Below are positions 36,451 through 47,409 of a stretch of 64,000 bases of DNA, one piece after another. This DNA comes from Anadara kagoshimensis (lineage: Eukaryota > Mollusca > Bivalvia > Arcoida > Arcidae). Position 1 is the first letter of the stretch. Every line of letters starts with the position of its first letter. Both the position numbers and the translations under genes were made by a program. The notes beneath the pieces were generated by a model. It worked only from the letters and a program-made list of their open reading frames with translations. It did no database searches and was not told the DNA's origin. The stretch is taken from the NCBI GenBank assembly GCA_021292105.1, contig CM037867.1, positions 41,542,843 through 41,606,842 on the forward strand, read 5' to 3'.

Positions 36451-38500
36451 TTAATAAATATTTTGTACCTTGGCGCTATTTTTTCCATATCTACGCATGT
36501 GATAAAGGGTTTTTAGCCATGCGAGATCGGCGTATCTCACATGATCACGTGACCCCCTGTGCGGGACATGACGTAATATTGCGGGAACAATGATACACAT
36601 CGAGGGTCATGGCCCCTATTGTCTTTCGAAGGGAATTGCAATACAATTGCTTCTGTATATTTCATCGAAGAGAGATACAGTCAAATTATAAATATTTTCA
36701 TTTGATTTCTTTTTATTTTACTATATTCAAAAGGCGTCAGCTAATTTCTTGAGCAACAGCCGAATGGGGATAGATACTAAAACTAAATGAGAAAATTACT
36801 ATACTGAAATTTACTTCCCTTTGTGTAAGTTTTTCCGATCGTCTATTAAGTACCAATTTAAGTCATTCCCTTTTGTGAAATCTATGATGAAGTGATTTTA
36901 AAACCGTTTGCCATAGCGTAATACCTGGATAGATTTTTGGTTGTCCGAAATATTGAGTGAGTTTGTAAAATATCAACATGAGAAAAGACATTGGTGGCCA
37001 AACAAACTCACAAAAATGACCTTGTTGTAATGAAGAGACTTGGTTTATTGACCAGTAAAAGTTTAAACATGAACCAGAAGTAGTAAAACGCCTAAAGTTA
37101 ATTTGTGTGTAAAATCCTGATATGCTAGATTTTTCAGAAGGATAATGACCCAAATGGCCATGTACAACAGATATTTTAGGGGGTTGAATACAATTAAAGA
37201 AAAGGAAAACAGATTGTCCAAGTGACAAAGAAACCTGAATTAAAAGACGGAAATGGAAATATAGTAATTTTTAGTGAAAAAAAAAAACAAAAGAAAGCCC
37301 GAGCATTATCGTTTTATTTTTATTATTTACTTGTTTCATGGACTAGCAGTTGTTTGTGATTTAATTAAGCAAGTAAATGCCTAGCTCTTTTTATGAATAA
37401 AAAACAACCTCGCGATATTAAGTCAAGTGATGTCTGTAAAACAGTATCGCGAATTCATTGAATACTTTTTAATCAATGCTATGTATCATCGTTTAATAAT
37501 ACATGTAATTGTTTTTTCATGAATGTAAGGAAAATTACAAGTCCTTTTATAATATTGGTTGTATTTGATGTTTGAGTTTTATAAACATTACAGGTCTAAT
37601 TTAAATGGTTGGAGATTACTGAATTCAGTCTTAATACCTTTGCTTCTGTTTTGTTTTATTCAATAGAACCTCATTTAAATATATAAAGCTGAAAATACGT
37701 GAAAATACCAGGAAACACAACAAACCGGTTGTTGACCGAACCATTGATGGTAGTAATCATTTTGTAAAACGTAAATGAAATGTTCGTCATTTTAATCCAA
37801 ATCAAAGAAACATAATACTGATTCTTGTAATATCGTACTCAGATGTTGGGATAAAGTAAGGCAGGAACAAGTTGTTCTTTATTTAACCAAAATATGTTTA
37901 TTGTCGGACATTATTATTGTTCTGATAAATGGAACTATCTCTTAAAAATTATTAAAGGTCTTTAAAAGAAAATTTAGCTCGATCTAAATTTTCTTTAAAT
38001 TCGGGCAAAAATCATCCCTACCGGTAACCGTGAAAAAAAACAAAATTCAGAACGTGTTATACTACTTTTTTAGCGTAACCGGTAATTACAAAAGTTGAAA
38101 TAAAATAACAATTTAGTGTTTTAATAACACAAGAATTACTACAAAATAATGTCCTAAAATGAACAGATTTGCAATAAAAATAGAAAACTATGCCTTAAAC
38201 GTAAAATGTGAAAATGATAAAGAAGATTAGAAAGGAAAATGGAGTTACATCCGATAGCCAACCTCACATCTGTTTCAACGTCATCTATTTCACCGTTTAC
38301 AAAACTTTTTCTCGTATTTCACATAAGTCGAACTAATCTCATAAACCCGTGGATAAAAACATTCATATGGTATTTAATAAAACTTTGAAAAAATTAAGAT
38401 TACTCACAGTCCAAACTTTTGTTAGTGACAAAAATATGATGATGAAGATTGATAAATACTTCATTTAATTATGTAAAATTAAAGTTGGTAAAATGTGGAT
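36451..38500. other. Intron 1 of copy 3
   Basis: There is no supported exon; the - strand frame 36863-37228 lacks family resemblance. A near-perfect short hairpin (AAAGAAAATTTAG and its complement) lies at 37965-37996. Confidence 0.4.
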
Positions 38501-38504
38501 TTTA

Positions 38505-38790
38505 AACCTCTGAGCCGGCATCCCTGCTAGTGGATGTTTCCCGGAGAATATCAGTACCTCAGTAGCCAATACGTTTACAGTGTAAGAATTACAATTGTCT
38601 AAATTTGCTGCTGGTCTAAATTTTAAAATTCTCAGAAACTAAGGAATACCCCTTTTTGCCAAGTATTTCCGTAGCTAACTTTGGTTACTTTGGAAAATTT
38701 TGGGAAACAAATTTTGGTTTTGTTTTTGGTCCATGCTCTACTGATGAGGAATTGTATTTCGAAATATTCATCCATTTTTTTCTGTAAGAA
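38505..38790. repeat. Dispersed repeat of about 340 bp, diverged copy
   Basis: It contains 'GTGGATGTTTCCCGGAG', 'CCTCAGTAGCCAATACG' and ends with 'GATGAGGAATTGTATTTCG'. It is the same family as 6742-7132. Confidence 0.6.
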
Positions 38791-39729
38791 ATAAATCAGT
38801 TATCATATACATGCATTAAAATTAAGATTTAGTGTCCTGACGTTTTTCCGGCACATGCAGATTTGTCATGTGACCAACGTTAATGTGTGGTTTTCTTATA
38901 AAAGAACGTTATACGTGCTGTGTTTAAAAACCGAGTCAATTAATGTTACCTTAGAATTTCTCCTTATTTGATTACACATGACGAGGTATGTTATCAAATT
39001 GGACCATATCTATATCTATTTTTACGAGATATTAAATATAAATGACACTCATAAACATACATAGTTTATACTGTTTCTAAGCATCTACTATTGCCCTTAT
39101 TTATGCCTAAAAAACCTCACATTCATTGTCTTAATATTTATAATTGAAATTTAATTAACTTAAAATAAATTTCAGGATTTCGGTATAATATATACTCTTG
39201 AAAGTTTCTTTATGGTTATTTAATTTCAATATTGGAACAGTCGATCCCTTGAATCTACAACCTTTCAAATTTCGTACCCATCCAGGAAAAAAACTCTTGG
39301 TGAATTCAATGTTAAACATATCTTACTTAATATAATTTGAAACGTTTTCTACGAAAACAATAATGATCATAAAATGACAACAACTCTAATATTGAATTGA
39401 AAATAATTTCACATTTTGATGGCATAAAATCGTTTTCACGCACTGTTGTACTGGTAAAAAAAACGACCGAGATTCGTATCATCACGGCCATGACGTCAAA
39501 CGTAAGCAACAGAAATCATTGATCAATCAACCTAATTTCCTTTTTATAGGCAGTGTAAATTTACAAAAGTATACTATTATTTCTAAATCTCATTTTAGGC
39601 TCCTGCTTATCTATTGCATAAATCGAGTTAATGGAGAGAAGAACGAAATTCGTCGGTTTTTGAAAAATACGAAACTACATCAAGTACAAAACCTCCTTAA
39701 CCAAATGGAGAAGCACAAAAAGGCTCTGT

Positions 39730-39730
<1 letters not shown>

Positions 39731-39762
<32 letters not shown>
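39731..39762 (+). repeat. (TG)n microsatellite that has consumed the end of exon 2
   Basis: The run begins inside the Cys codon after KALS and is followed directly by TAATCTGTTTCTAAC, which matches the intron after the (GT)n of copy 2 (TTATCTGATTCTTAC at 22801). The deletion therefore joined exonic TGTTTGTGTG to intronic GTGTGT. Confidence 0.9.
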
Positions 39763-39765
<3 letters not shown>

Positions 39766-40309
39766 CTGTTTCTAACTTTACTTTTAACATTTTTGAGAGT
39801 TTATCAATAATGGAAATGTAATTTTTATTGTTTTTCATTTTTTCATTGAATGATTGATTCTTTTAGGAGCTGCTATTTACATCAGATGGGGACGGACCAT
39901 GTGTCCTGGAAACGGAACAGAATTGATGTATTCAGGTAAGAAATAAACTAACGACGTTAACTCTAGGATATATATAATTCATTAAAGGGGATTTTCACCG
40001 GAAACTCCAATTTCCTAAACCCTCTCTGAAATGACCTTCTCGATACATTGAAGAATCTCAATGTATTGTAATAGATGTGATTCTTTTTTGTCCCACCCAA
40101 AAGGAAGAAAGTAAATAAAAACTACCAAAAGGTTTACCTATGTTTTTGCATGACATATATATGTTACATATATCTGCATTTGCCATATCACCCACTTCGC
40201 TAGAGTTTAGGAAAATTATATTATTTTAGGAATAAAAGTGTACGTTATGGCAAAACGTGACACTTCCATAATGATTTATACTTCTGCGCTCACCTGTTGC
40301 TAGAATTGC

Positions 40310-40455
40310 ATACTAGATTTGAACACTTCACTTCTAGAGCACCCGGACGCATTTTACTGGTGGAATTTCACATTTTTAACATAATTTTCAAGTTTTAAGG
40401 ATTTTACTTTGTTTTTGGGGTTTTGAATTGGATATGGACTGGCATAATATCAGAC
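40310..40455 (+). mobile_element. Penelope-like 3'-tail fragment in intron 3 of copy 3
   Basis: Diverged tail pieces: AGAGCACCCGGACGCATTTT, then TTACTTTGTTTTTGGG and TGGATATGGACTGGC. Confidence 0.45.
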
Positions 40456-41835
40456 CACATCTGTATGTAGTGCTGGATTTATTTACCATCTGTTTCTATG
40501 AAAAAAGCTTAATTTGAGGTAATGTTTTACAATGTTTGTGTGGTTGCCATAGAAATATATTGTTTTAATTTTGTGAATTCGCACTTGTGTGCAGCACAGT
40601 ATAGAAATAATGTTCTTCTGTATTGAAAAAGTATCAACATTCTGTAAAAAATTATTGAATTATGGGTGCATAACACTAAATGTGTTAAGACCAAAATGGA
40701 CTAATTTCGAGTGTCAATTCACAACTGAGATCTTTAGCCTAAGTTTATAAAATCATTTACAGAAATACATAAGTGTTAAAGAAATGACTAGATTTTGTTC
40801 ATAAATTTTTTTACAATATTAAATGAAACACTGGAATTACGTTTATGATGAAATGATAGTTTTAAGACAATCGGATGTTTTAATGATCCGCTAATTGCAA
40901 TAATTCGTCATTTCAGTAACATATAACTATGACAAATTATGTGCATAAATTGTCAATAAAATAATTACTTGTGACTCTGGTGTTATACAGGTTATAACGA
41001 TAATTAGTATTAAAGACTGTTAATTTTTTTTAAACTTGGATTTATTTTACAGGGTACGCTGCAGGAAATAGTCATAACTCTCAAAGATATGGCGGTCCTT
41101 CAAATTTCTTGTGTTTACCTAAAAATCCTGACTGGGCAAAATATCAAGATTCGGAAGACAAATATTCCGCGAAGATATACGGAACAGAGTATGAGACACA
41201 TAGCCACACAGTAGGAGAGGTCTTGGACAAATCACATGCTGAACATGATGTGCCATGTGCTGTTTGTCAAAACACAATGCGTACTGGAGTTTATATGCTT
41301 CCAGGTTTGTGATTAACAAATGAAAATCTTTTGCCTTGTGCTAATTGGCATATTATTAAATGAGGTAAATTTAACTTGTTTCTTACATTAAAGTGCAATA
41401 TAGAATCCACAAGGTGTGTATCGTCAGTTGTCAGAGGTGTTATAATCAGTGATGCAAATATGTGTTGTGAAATCAGGGCAATGATGTTATTTAATTGTTT
41501 TTATATAAAAGAACAACATCATTTAAGTTACCAATAATATTTTTATTTGATAATATTTACAAAAATAGACTGATCTATTGCAGGTAAGACGACATGTTTT
41601 CCAGGATGGCAGCTGGAATACAGAGGGTACCTGATGTCGGACCATACACTTCACTCCGCTTCTGAATACATTTGTGTTGATGCCCATCCTGAGCACATTG
41701 GCTCCAAAAGTAATCTTAATGGGCGGTTAATTTATCCCGTTGAAGCGGCATGTGGATCCTTGAAATGTCCACCATACGTCAACAACAGAGAATTAACATG
41801 TTCTGTTTGTACTCGTTGATTTGAAATTAAAATAG

Positions 41836-41841
41836 AATAAA
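41836..41841 (+). other. Polyadenylation signal of copy 3
   Basis: AATAAA lies 17 bp after the TGA stop. The 3' flank to about 41945 matches that of copy 1 (CCAAACACGGATGTCATTTA in both). Confidence 0.65.
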
Positions 41842-42312
41842 ATATCATTGAAATTGTTATGTGTATCTCTTACCAAACACGGATGTCATTTATCAAGTAC
41901 AAGTTTATAAAGTACTCTAAGTCAACTTAATTAAGCTAAAACCATGTTTTTTATCGAGATATTAGTGTGTTGCTATGTATGCGCATGAAAGTTCCAATTT
42001 TTCATATAAATCGGTTGACGCTAACTATTTGAGAAAATTTTAGTCTTCTGGGTATTATTTAGTCGATTTATTAAAACTAAAAAGAATTGTGTTTCACAAA
42101 ATGGCGTTTTACACTCAAAATTATGTATCGAGGCATCAATAGATTAGTTTAATATGAAGCGAAAGTGCACACTTTGAAACCCACACTTCTTTTTTCCATG
42201 TGCTGATTTTGGAATTTCCATAAACTGAGTTATTGGACGACTAAGGTACATGACAACTTGTGACATCATTCTGAATTTTATGAATCTGAAGATGTGTAAT
42301 CAGTATACATAA

Positions 42313-42645
42313 ATGAGTTCAGTAATGGGGTTTAACGTCCTAGTTAAGAATATTTCACTTATATCAAGACATCACCAGCTATAGGCAAAGATGTATGAAT
42401 TTTGCCTGTGTGTAGCGTTTAAATATACAACAGGGTTCTTTATATATTGTGCCATGCCGACCGTGACACGGGGCCTCATTCATTTCCCACCCGAAAGAAC
42501 CATCGTGACTTTAATTCCGTTATGCCGAGTGCTTGTCAAAAGAACTGTCACTGCCCACTTTCAAGTCTTTGGTCAGACTCGGTCAGGGTTTCAACCGACG
42601 AACTCCTACATACGGAGTGAGTACCACTGAGGTACCGTAGTGATC
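42313..42645 (-). mobile_element. tRNA-derived SINE, diverged copy
   Basis: Read on the - strand: a degenerate tRNA-like head (CCTCAGTGGTACTCACTCCG), 'GACTTGAAAGTGGGCAGTGA', 'AAGCACTCGGCATAACGG', and at the far end 'TAACTAGGACGTTAAACCCC'. It is the same family as 58729-59064. The open frame 42391-42630 is antisense to it. Confidence 0.75.
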
Positions 42646-43084
42646 GTGTGCATAAATGAATTGTTAATTTTTATTTATTTACATTTATTTTGTTCTAAAA
42701 CCAAAACTTCTTTATTTTAACTCAATATATCATTTTATTTTTCAATTGAATAATAGACGAAAATATTTTCAGAGTTCCTCGTTAAGTAGAAGTCAAGTGA
42801 CCAAAATCTGTGTGAAATTTTTCTATCATTATTTGATGATTTGTACGCAAAAATGCGCAAAAACATTACAAATTCAGTGTGCTGGTTAAATGTGCATTAA
42901 AAAGTTAAAATTTTTATTTAAAATCTAAAAAATCAAAATTAAGTGTAAAACTGTTCATAAATCTGGAATTTCACTGCTTCCACTGAATGTTGTAAAACAT
43001 AAACAACAAAATTGTCAATAAAGAACCTGAACAATTAACAAGTAAAATTTTAAACATTTAAACCTGAAACAGATGTTCACCCGG
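42646..43084. other. No gene seen; expected 3' LTR of the adjacent Ty3 element not found
   Basis: AT-rich. I looked for a second copy of the 190-bp sequence at 47200-47389 and did not see one. Confidence 0.45.
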
Positions 43085-43144
43085 TTTCATAATCTTTGAA
43101 TCGAAGCGGCAGATGTACAGCCCTTCCGGACCGTGTACGCGTTT

Positions 43145-43561
43145 CTATCGCATCGTCGCATGAACTACTTTGATGGGTGTTGCTGGACTTACGACACGGT
43201 GTTTTTTATCTGCACTTGTTGACAACGTGTCATCAGGCGCGTCGTTTCTATAATCCGTAGGCATAACACGATCTGGAGTATTCGTAGTTTTCAGACTACT
43301 CGTAGCTTGCGAGCTAACTGCATTATGAACTGGGTGATCAGAATCAAGATCATTATCAAAACTTTCTCGCGAGTCGGTCTGAACAGGATTTCGGTTTAAG
43401 CGGATATTTATATTCCTTCGTAATTTCTGTCCTTGATCAGTTTTCACTTCATATGAGCGAATATTCACTCTGTTTTCTACCACACCTTTCGACCACAATT
43501 TAGTTCGATCACCTTGTTTCGGAACTACCCATATATGATCACCGTTTTGAAGCTCATTCAT
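43145..43561 (-). pseudogene. Ty3/gypsy integrase C-terminal region
   Basis: A 138-codon open frame with a GDHIWVVPK..DRTKLWSKGVV start and an RSYEVKTDQG..LRRNINIRLNRN segment. It resembles the small beta-barrel tail of gypsy integrases, followed by a low-complexity acidic end. Confidence 0.6.
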
Positions 43562-43797
43562 ATTCTTAGCTCCTCGGTTGTAATAGCTAGCTCGTTTATT
43601 TTGGTTGAACTTGATTTGTTCAGATACGCACTCCGGTATACTCTTGGTTAAAAGAGAACGTTTGGTCGGTTAAAGTGTTTTAGTACGTCGGCACATAAGC
43701 CTTTGAGTGGGGCTACTCGACATACCTTGCGTAGGTGTATTTCGGAAGTCTAGCAATGGCAAGTATACATCGCTTTTTCTTTCTTTCGCACGTTTCA

Positions 43798-44172
43798 TTA
43801 AACGTTTAGCGGTTTAACGGCATTTTCTACCTTTCCGTTACTTTGCGCGCATGTTGGCGACGATGTGACATGTTCACAGTTCCAATCTGCTGCAAATTTT
43901 GCGAAATCTTTGCAACTGAAGTGCGGCCCGTTATCAGATATAACAATGTCTGGAATACCGTATTTTGCGAATAATGTACGCAATTTTCTGATGACAGTTT
44001 GCGGTTTCGTGTTCTCGAGATAGTCGATCTCAAAGAAATTCGAGAAATAGTCCGTTGTAACTAAAAAATCGTTTCCATCGAAAACGCACAAGTCGGTTCC
44101 AATTTTAGCCCATGGTCGATCAAGCACTTCGTGCGATATTAATGTCTCCTTTTGTTGCTTGTTTTCAAACAT
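43798..44172 (-). pseudogene. Ty3/gypsy integrase catalytic core
   Basis: The three acidic positions of the D,D-35-E triad are visible: IGTDLCVF, VISDNGPHF and NGKVENAVK. The frame is separated from the upstream HHCC finger by a stop near 44190. Confidence 0.8.
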
Positions 44173-44190
44173 TTGACACGTTTCACAATT

Positions 44191-44973
44191 TTAAATATAC
44201 TGAAGAATCTCGGCGTGCATTCCAGGCAAATACATATATTGCTTAGCGCGACGAATGCATCCATTTATTCCTATATGCGAGGAATGAATGCGTTTCATCA
44301 TGTCAGTACGGATAGCTTTCGGAATAACTGCGCGTTCGCCATGAAAGATAATTCCATCCTGAACACTCATCTCGACTCGAATATCAAAGTATGGTTTTGC
44401 AAGAAATGGCACACTCTCACGTTTGTCTGGCCATCCGACAAGAATAACCTGTTGAAGTGCTTGCAAAGTTTCGTCACTACGAGTTTCTACTTGAATTTCG
44501 CGAAGTCGCGGCTCAGTCATTGGTAAATATTGTACCATGTTAACAATTTCCACCTGTTTGTCAATGCGAGTTGGACCCGTGTCCTTAAGATAAGCACAAC
44601 TAAGCTTGTCCACAATGTACATAGAACTTCCGGGTTTATAATGTATGGTGTACTCGTACTGTTGTGCTCGTAACAACATGCGTTGCAACCTGCGGGATGC
44701 GGAAAGAAGCGATTTCTTAGTTATAGATTTTAGGGGTCTGTGGTCGCTATCCACAGTTACTGGCCTACCGTAAGTAAACTGATGGAATCGTTCGAACCCA
44801 AAAATGACTGTTAGCATTTCTTTCTCGATTTGAGCGTATCGGGTCTCTGCTGGAGACAGTGCTCTACTTGCAAACGCGACTCGCTGACCGTTCTGTAATA
44901 AACTAGCACCTAGCCCCGTTAGCGATGCATCACATTGCAAAGTGAGTTCTTCTCTAGAGTCATAATATCTCAA
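44191..44973 (-). pseudogene. Ty3/gypsy RNase H and integrase zinc finger
   Basis: The 260-codon frame starts at the RNase H with LQCDASLTGLGASL and continues with EKEMLTVIFGFERFHQF.YG and VDSDHRPL. It ends with the integrase finger histidines (HSSHIGINGC..RAKQYMYLPGM). A Ser replaces one core residue in the usual 'ADALSR' step (VDKLSC). Confidence 0.85.
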
Positions 44974-45090
44974 AACAGGACTTCCGCAAACGGCTTTCTT
45001 TATCTCAGAAACTGTGCGGTCATGATTCTCTAGCCAGCACCATTCAACATTTTGAGTTGTTAGTTTGCGTAGTGGTTCACATAAATCGCT

Positions 45091-45812
45091 TTACTTGGGT
45101 AGGAACTTGCTTAAATATGTCACAAATCCTACAAAGCGCTTTACAGCGGGAACATCAGTGGGAGTGGGCATTTCCATGATCGCCTTAATCTTATCGGGAT
45201 CTGCACGCATTCCTTCGCCCGTTAATACGTGTCCTACAAATTTGACCTCATTGCGTCTAAATGTCAACTTTTCCTTATTCAACTTTAAGTTCCGTTAACG
45301 ACACCGTTGCATCAACGCTGCGAAGTTACGGTCATGGTCAGGACTGGCTTCAATCTCGTTATCGCCTTCACCAAATATCAGAATATCATCGTGAATACAT
45401 CTAACACCGTTCAAACCATCGAGTGCTTGATTTTGTCGACGCTGGAACTCTTCCGGTGCAGAGTTCAACCCAAATGGCATGCGGAGCCAACAAAATCTAC
45501 CGTGTGGTGTGTTAAACGTTGTTAACATCGAACTTTCAGTATCTAGTCGCACATGCCAAAAACCGTTCTTGGCGTCAGCAACTGTAAACACTTTCGCCTT
45601 ACTTAGATCTGGCAGTAGTTGGTCAATTGTTGGCATCGGATAATGACTGCGAAGTATCGCCCTATTTAGGTCACGCGGGTCAAGACAAATTCGCAACTAA
45701 TTTGTTCGGTTTTTCGACTATAACAAGGTTATTGACCCAAGGTGTTGGTTCAGTAACCGGTTCGATAATACCTAAATCGGTCAATCTATCAAGCTCGGAC
45801 TTCAATCGGTGA
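45091..45812 (-). pseudogene. Ty3/gypsy reverse transcriptase
   Basis: It contains RICLDPRDLNRAI, MPTIDQLLPDL, FTVADAKNGFWHV, RMPFGLNSAPEEFQ and the active-site motif CIHDDIL, then VKFVGHVLT and KRFVGFVTYL in a second frame. Frameshifts lie near 45695 and 45295. Confidence 0.87.
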
Positions 45813-46019
45813 CGTAAAGCTATAGGTATTTTGCGCGGGGTGTACTACAGGTTTCACAGACGAATCGGTGTGAATACTATATGTGTCGGGTAAACATCCA
45901 GTACCTTCAAAAACATCACTATAATAAATAAACACTTTTAGCTCAGTTAAATTGGTCTCATTTGAGTTTAAAGTTTGAATGTCTTCGTAATTAATTGTCA
46001 CAAGGTTCATGCTCTGAAT

Positions 46020-46210
46020 AGTTTCACTTCCAAGAATTGGGGTTGTATCTTGTTATTCCCAGCGGCACTATTTCGGAATTGTCATAAGTTTTCAAAACTT
46101 AATGTGCTTTCTCCAACTGGTATGTGATCCCGTGCAATCTGCTTTTTGGTAGTACATTACAAGACGCTCCACTGTCTAATTGGAATTTAATTAGTTTATC
46201 ACACACATTC
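46020..46210 (-). pseudogene. Ty3/gypsy aspartic protease
   Basis: The frame reads FQLDSGASCNVLPKS at about 46185-46140, the pepsin-type catalytic Asp-Ser-Gly. The frame is broken shortly after. The linker 'GCLPDTYSIHTD...KPVVHP' at 45789-46010 is the usual region between protease and RT. Confidence 0.75.
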
Positions 46211-47117
46211 ATTGCTGCATAGACATGTTCTTTGGATCAGTCCTAACTGTTTTGATAGTGTCAAAATAGTCTATGTCTGAATCTGTTTCCAAAATGTCTA
46301 TATAATGAACACGACCTCTTTGTCTCGGCTTTGGTGGACGACTTTCACGATGTTCCTTTTTACGACAAACAACTGCGAAGTGGATCAACTTGTTACACTT
46401 TTTACATACTTGTCTATATCCTGGGTATTTTTCCTTAACTTTCTCATGATTTTTCCACAATGTAAACAATCAGTCATCACTATTGATTTCGTGTCTTGTC
46501 GATTCCTGAAATCTGCTTTGAGTTTGTAACCAGACTTTTGCTTAACAAAATGAACTTCAGGTGACGTGGCATTGTTACTGTCAATCTCTTTTACTCTCTC
46601 TTTCGAAAGTTCTGATGCTCGAAAAATTTCTAGACATCTTTGTAGTGTAAGTTTAGTTTCTCTTAACAAACATTCACGTAAATTTCCATCTCGGATTCCA
46701 TAAAACTATTCTGTCTCTGACGAGTGACTCTTCCAAAGGCCCATATCCGCACGTTTTAGCTAGAAGCTTCAGTTTTGTGACATATGCATATAAATTTTCT
46801 CCTATCTGCTGATTTCTGGAGTTAAACTTGTACCTCTCAACAGTTTCGTTTTTCAATGGGTTACAATACGCATTGAACTTCTCGATCACAGTTTTCAATG
46901 TTCTACTTTCTGACGGGTCGTCAAAAACAAGTGTATTATAAACTTCCCTACCTCGATCAACAATAAGATACAGAAACATTTTCACTTTCTGTTTGTCATC
47001 TTTTCCTTCCATCGCTAAATCCGTATAAATAGTAAACTCCTCAGTCCACTTTTTCCACGTGTTCGCCATGTCTGGCGCATCAAAATTGAACTTTTCAGGT
47101 GCCTTCAGTTGATCCAT
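46209..47117 (-). pseudogene. Ty3/gypsy gag-like protein (frameshifted)
   Basis: It starts with MDQLKAPEKFNFDAPDM and an amphipathic capsid-like region (47117-46674). It continues after a one-base frame change as LRETKLTLQRCLEIFRASE (46669-46385). It ends with a CKKCNKLIHFAVVC zinc knuckle, spacing CX2CX4HX4C (46469-46209). Confidence 0.8.
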
Positions 47118-47185
47118 TATTGCAGATTAATCTATGGGTTTCGAGTCGCAAAAATGTACAGTTACTTCCTAGAGTTCGTTATGTA

Positions 47186-47389
47186 CCTCACTGCCACCAT
47201 GTTTCATAATTGGTTGCCTGTTCGGGGCTGATGGCGATCGATACTAAGACAACAAAAACTATTGACTGTCAACCATGTTTAATGCTGACCAATATATGTA
47301 CATCTAAAAATAGCGCACATTTACAGTCAAATCACTTTCCAGATTGGTAATTCGTAACCGATACGAACATATTAAACTATTATGTTACA
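47186..47389 (-). mobile_element. Putative 5' LTR and primer-binding site of the Ty3 element
   Basis: On the - strand a TGTAACATAAT...ATGAAACA segment of 190 bp (47389-47200) is followed directly by TGGTGGCAGTGAGG (47199-47186), a typical tRNA-complementary site starting TGG. The TG..CA ends and position support an LTR, but no second copy was found. Confidence 0.55.
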
Positions 47390-47409
47390 CACTGTAACTG
47401 TCACAGGTG

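Larger units (their letters stand above)
36057..41819 (+). pseudogene. Short-chain collagen C4-like gene, copy 3, exon 2 donor lost
   Basis: Exon 1 (36057-36079), exon 3 (39867-39935), exon 4 (41053-41304, one codon shorter) and exon 5 (41584-41819) are intact with good splice sites and encode all family motifs (YIRWGRTMCPGNGTE, SNFLCLPKNPDWAKY, VPCAVCQNT, CFPGWQLEYRGY, ELTCSVCTR). Exon 2 starts normally at 39599 (LLLIYCINRVNG, EKNEIRRFLKN) but after KALSC it runs into a TG microsatellite and stops at 39762-39764. The last stretch of the exon and the donor are missing. GT dinucleotides inside the run do not help: a phase 1 join to exon 3 creates TGA, other phases shift frame to an early stop, and skipping exon 2 also shifts frame. 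It is therefore probably a recent pseudogene, or a gene expressed only from an alternative start. Confidence 0.8.
43085..47389 (-). mobile_element. Decayed Ty3/gypsy LTR retrotransposon
   Basis: In - strand order: a putative 5' LTR, a primer-binding site, gag with a CCHC knuckle, an aspartic protease (DSGA), reverse transcriptase, RNase H, integrase with an HHCC finger and core, and an integrase C-terminal region. This pro-RT-RH-IN order defines Ty3/gypsy. Several frameshifts and in-frame stops separate the domains and the 3' LTR was not found, so the copy is dead. The sequence is noticeably richer in GC than its surroundings. Confidence 0.88.

Noticed and set aside
36863-37228. 121-codon - strand frame in intron 1 of copy 3
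   Set aside because: Composition looks like chance in AT-rich DNA; no motif, promoter or splice sites recognised.
42646-43084. Candidate 3' LTR of the Ty3 element
   Set aside because: I could not find a second copy of the 190-bp LTR sequence here; the short GTTTCATAAT match at 43085-43094 is too small to count.
44152-45812. Several + strand frames opposite the Ty3 element
   Set aside because: They are shadows of the - strand pol domains, which have clear RT, RNase H and integrase motifs.
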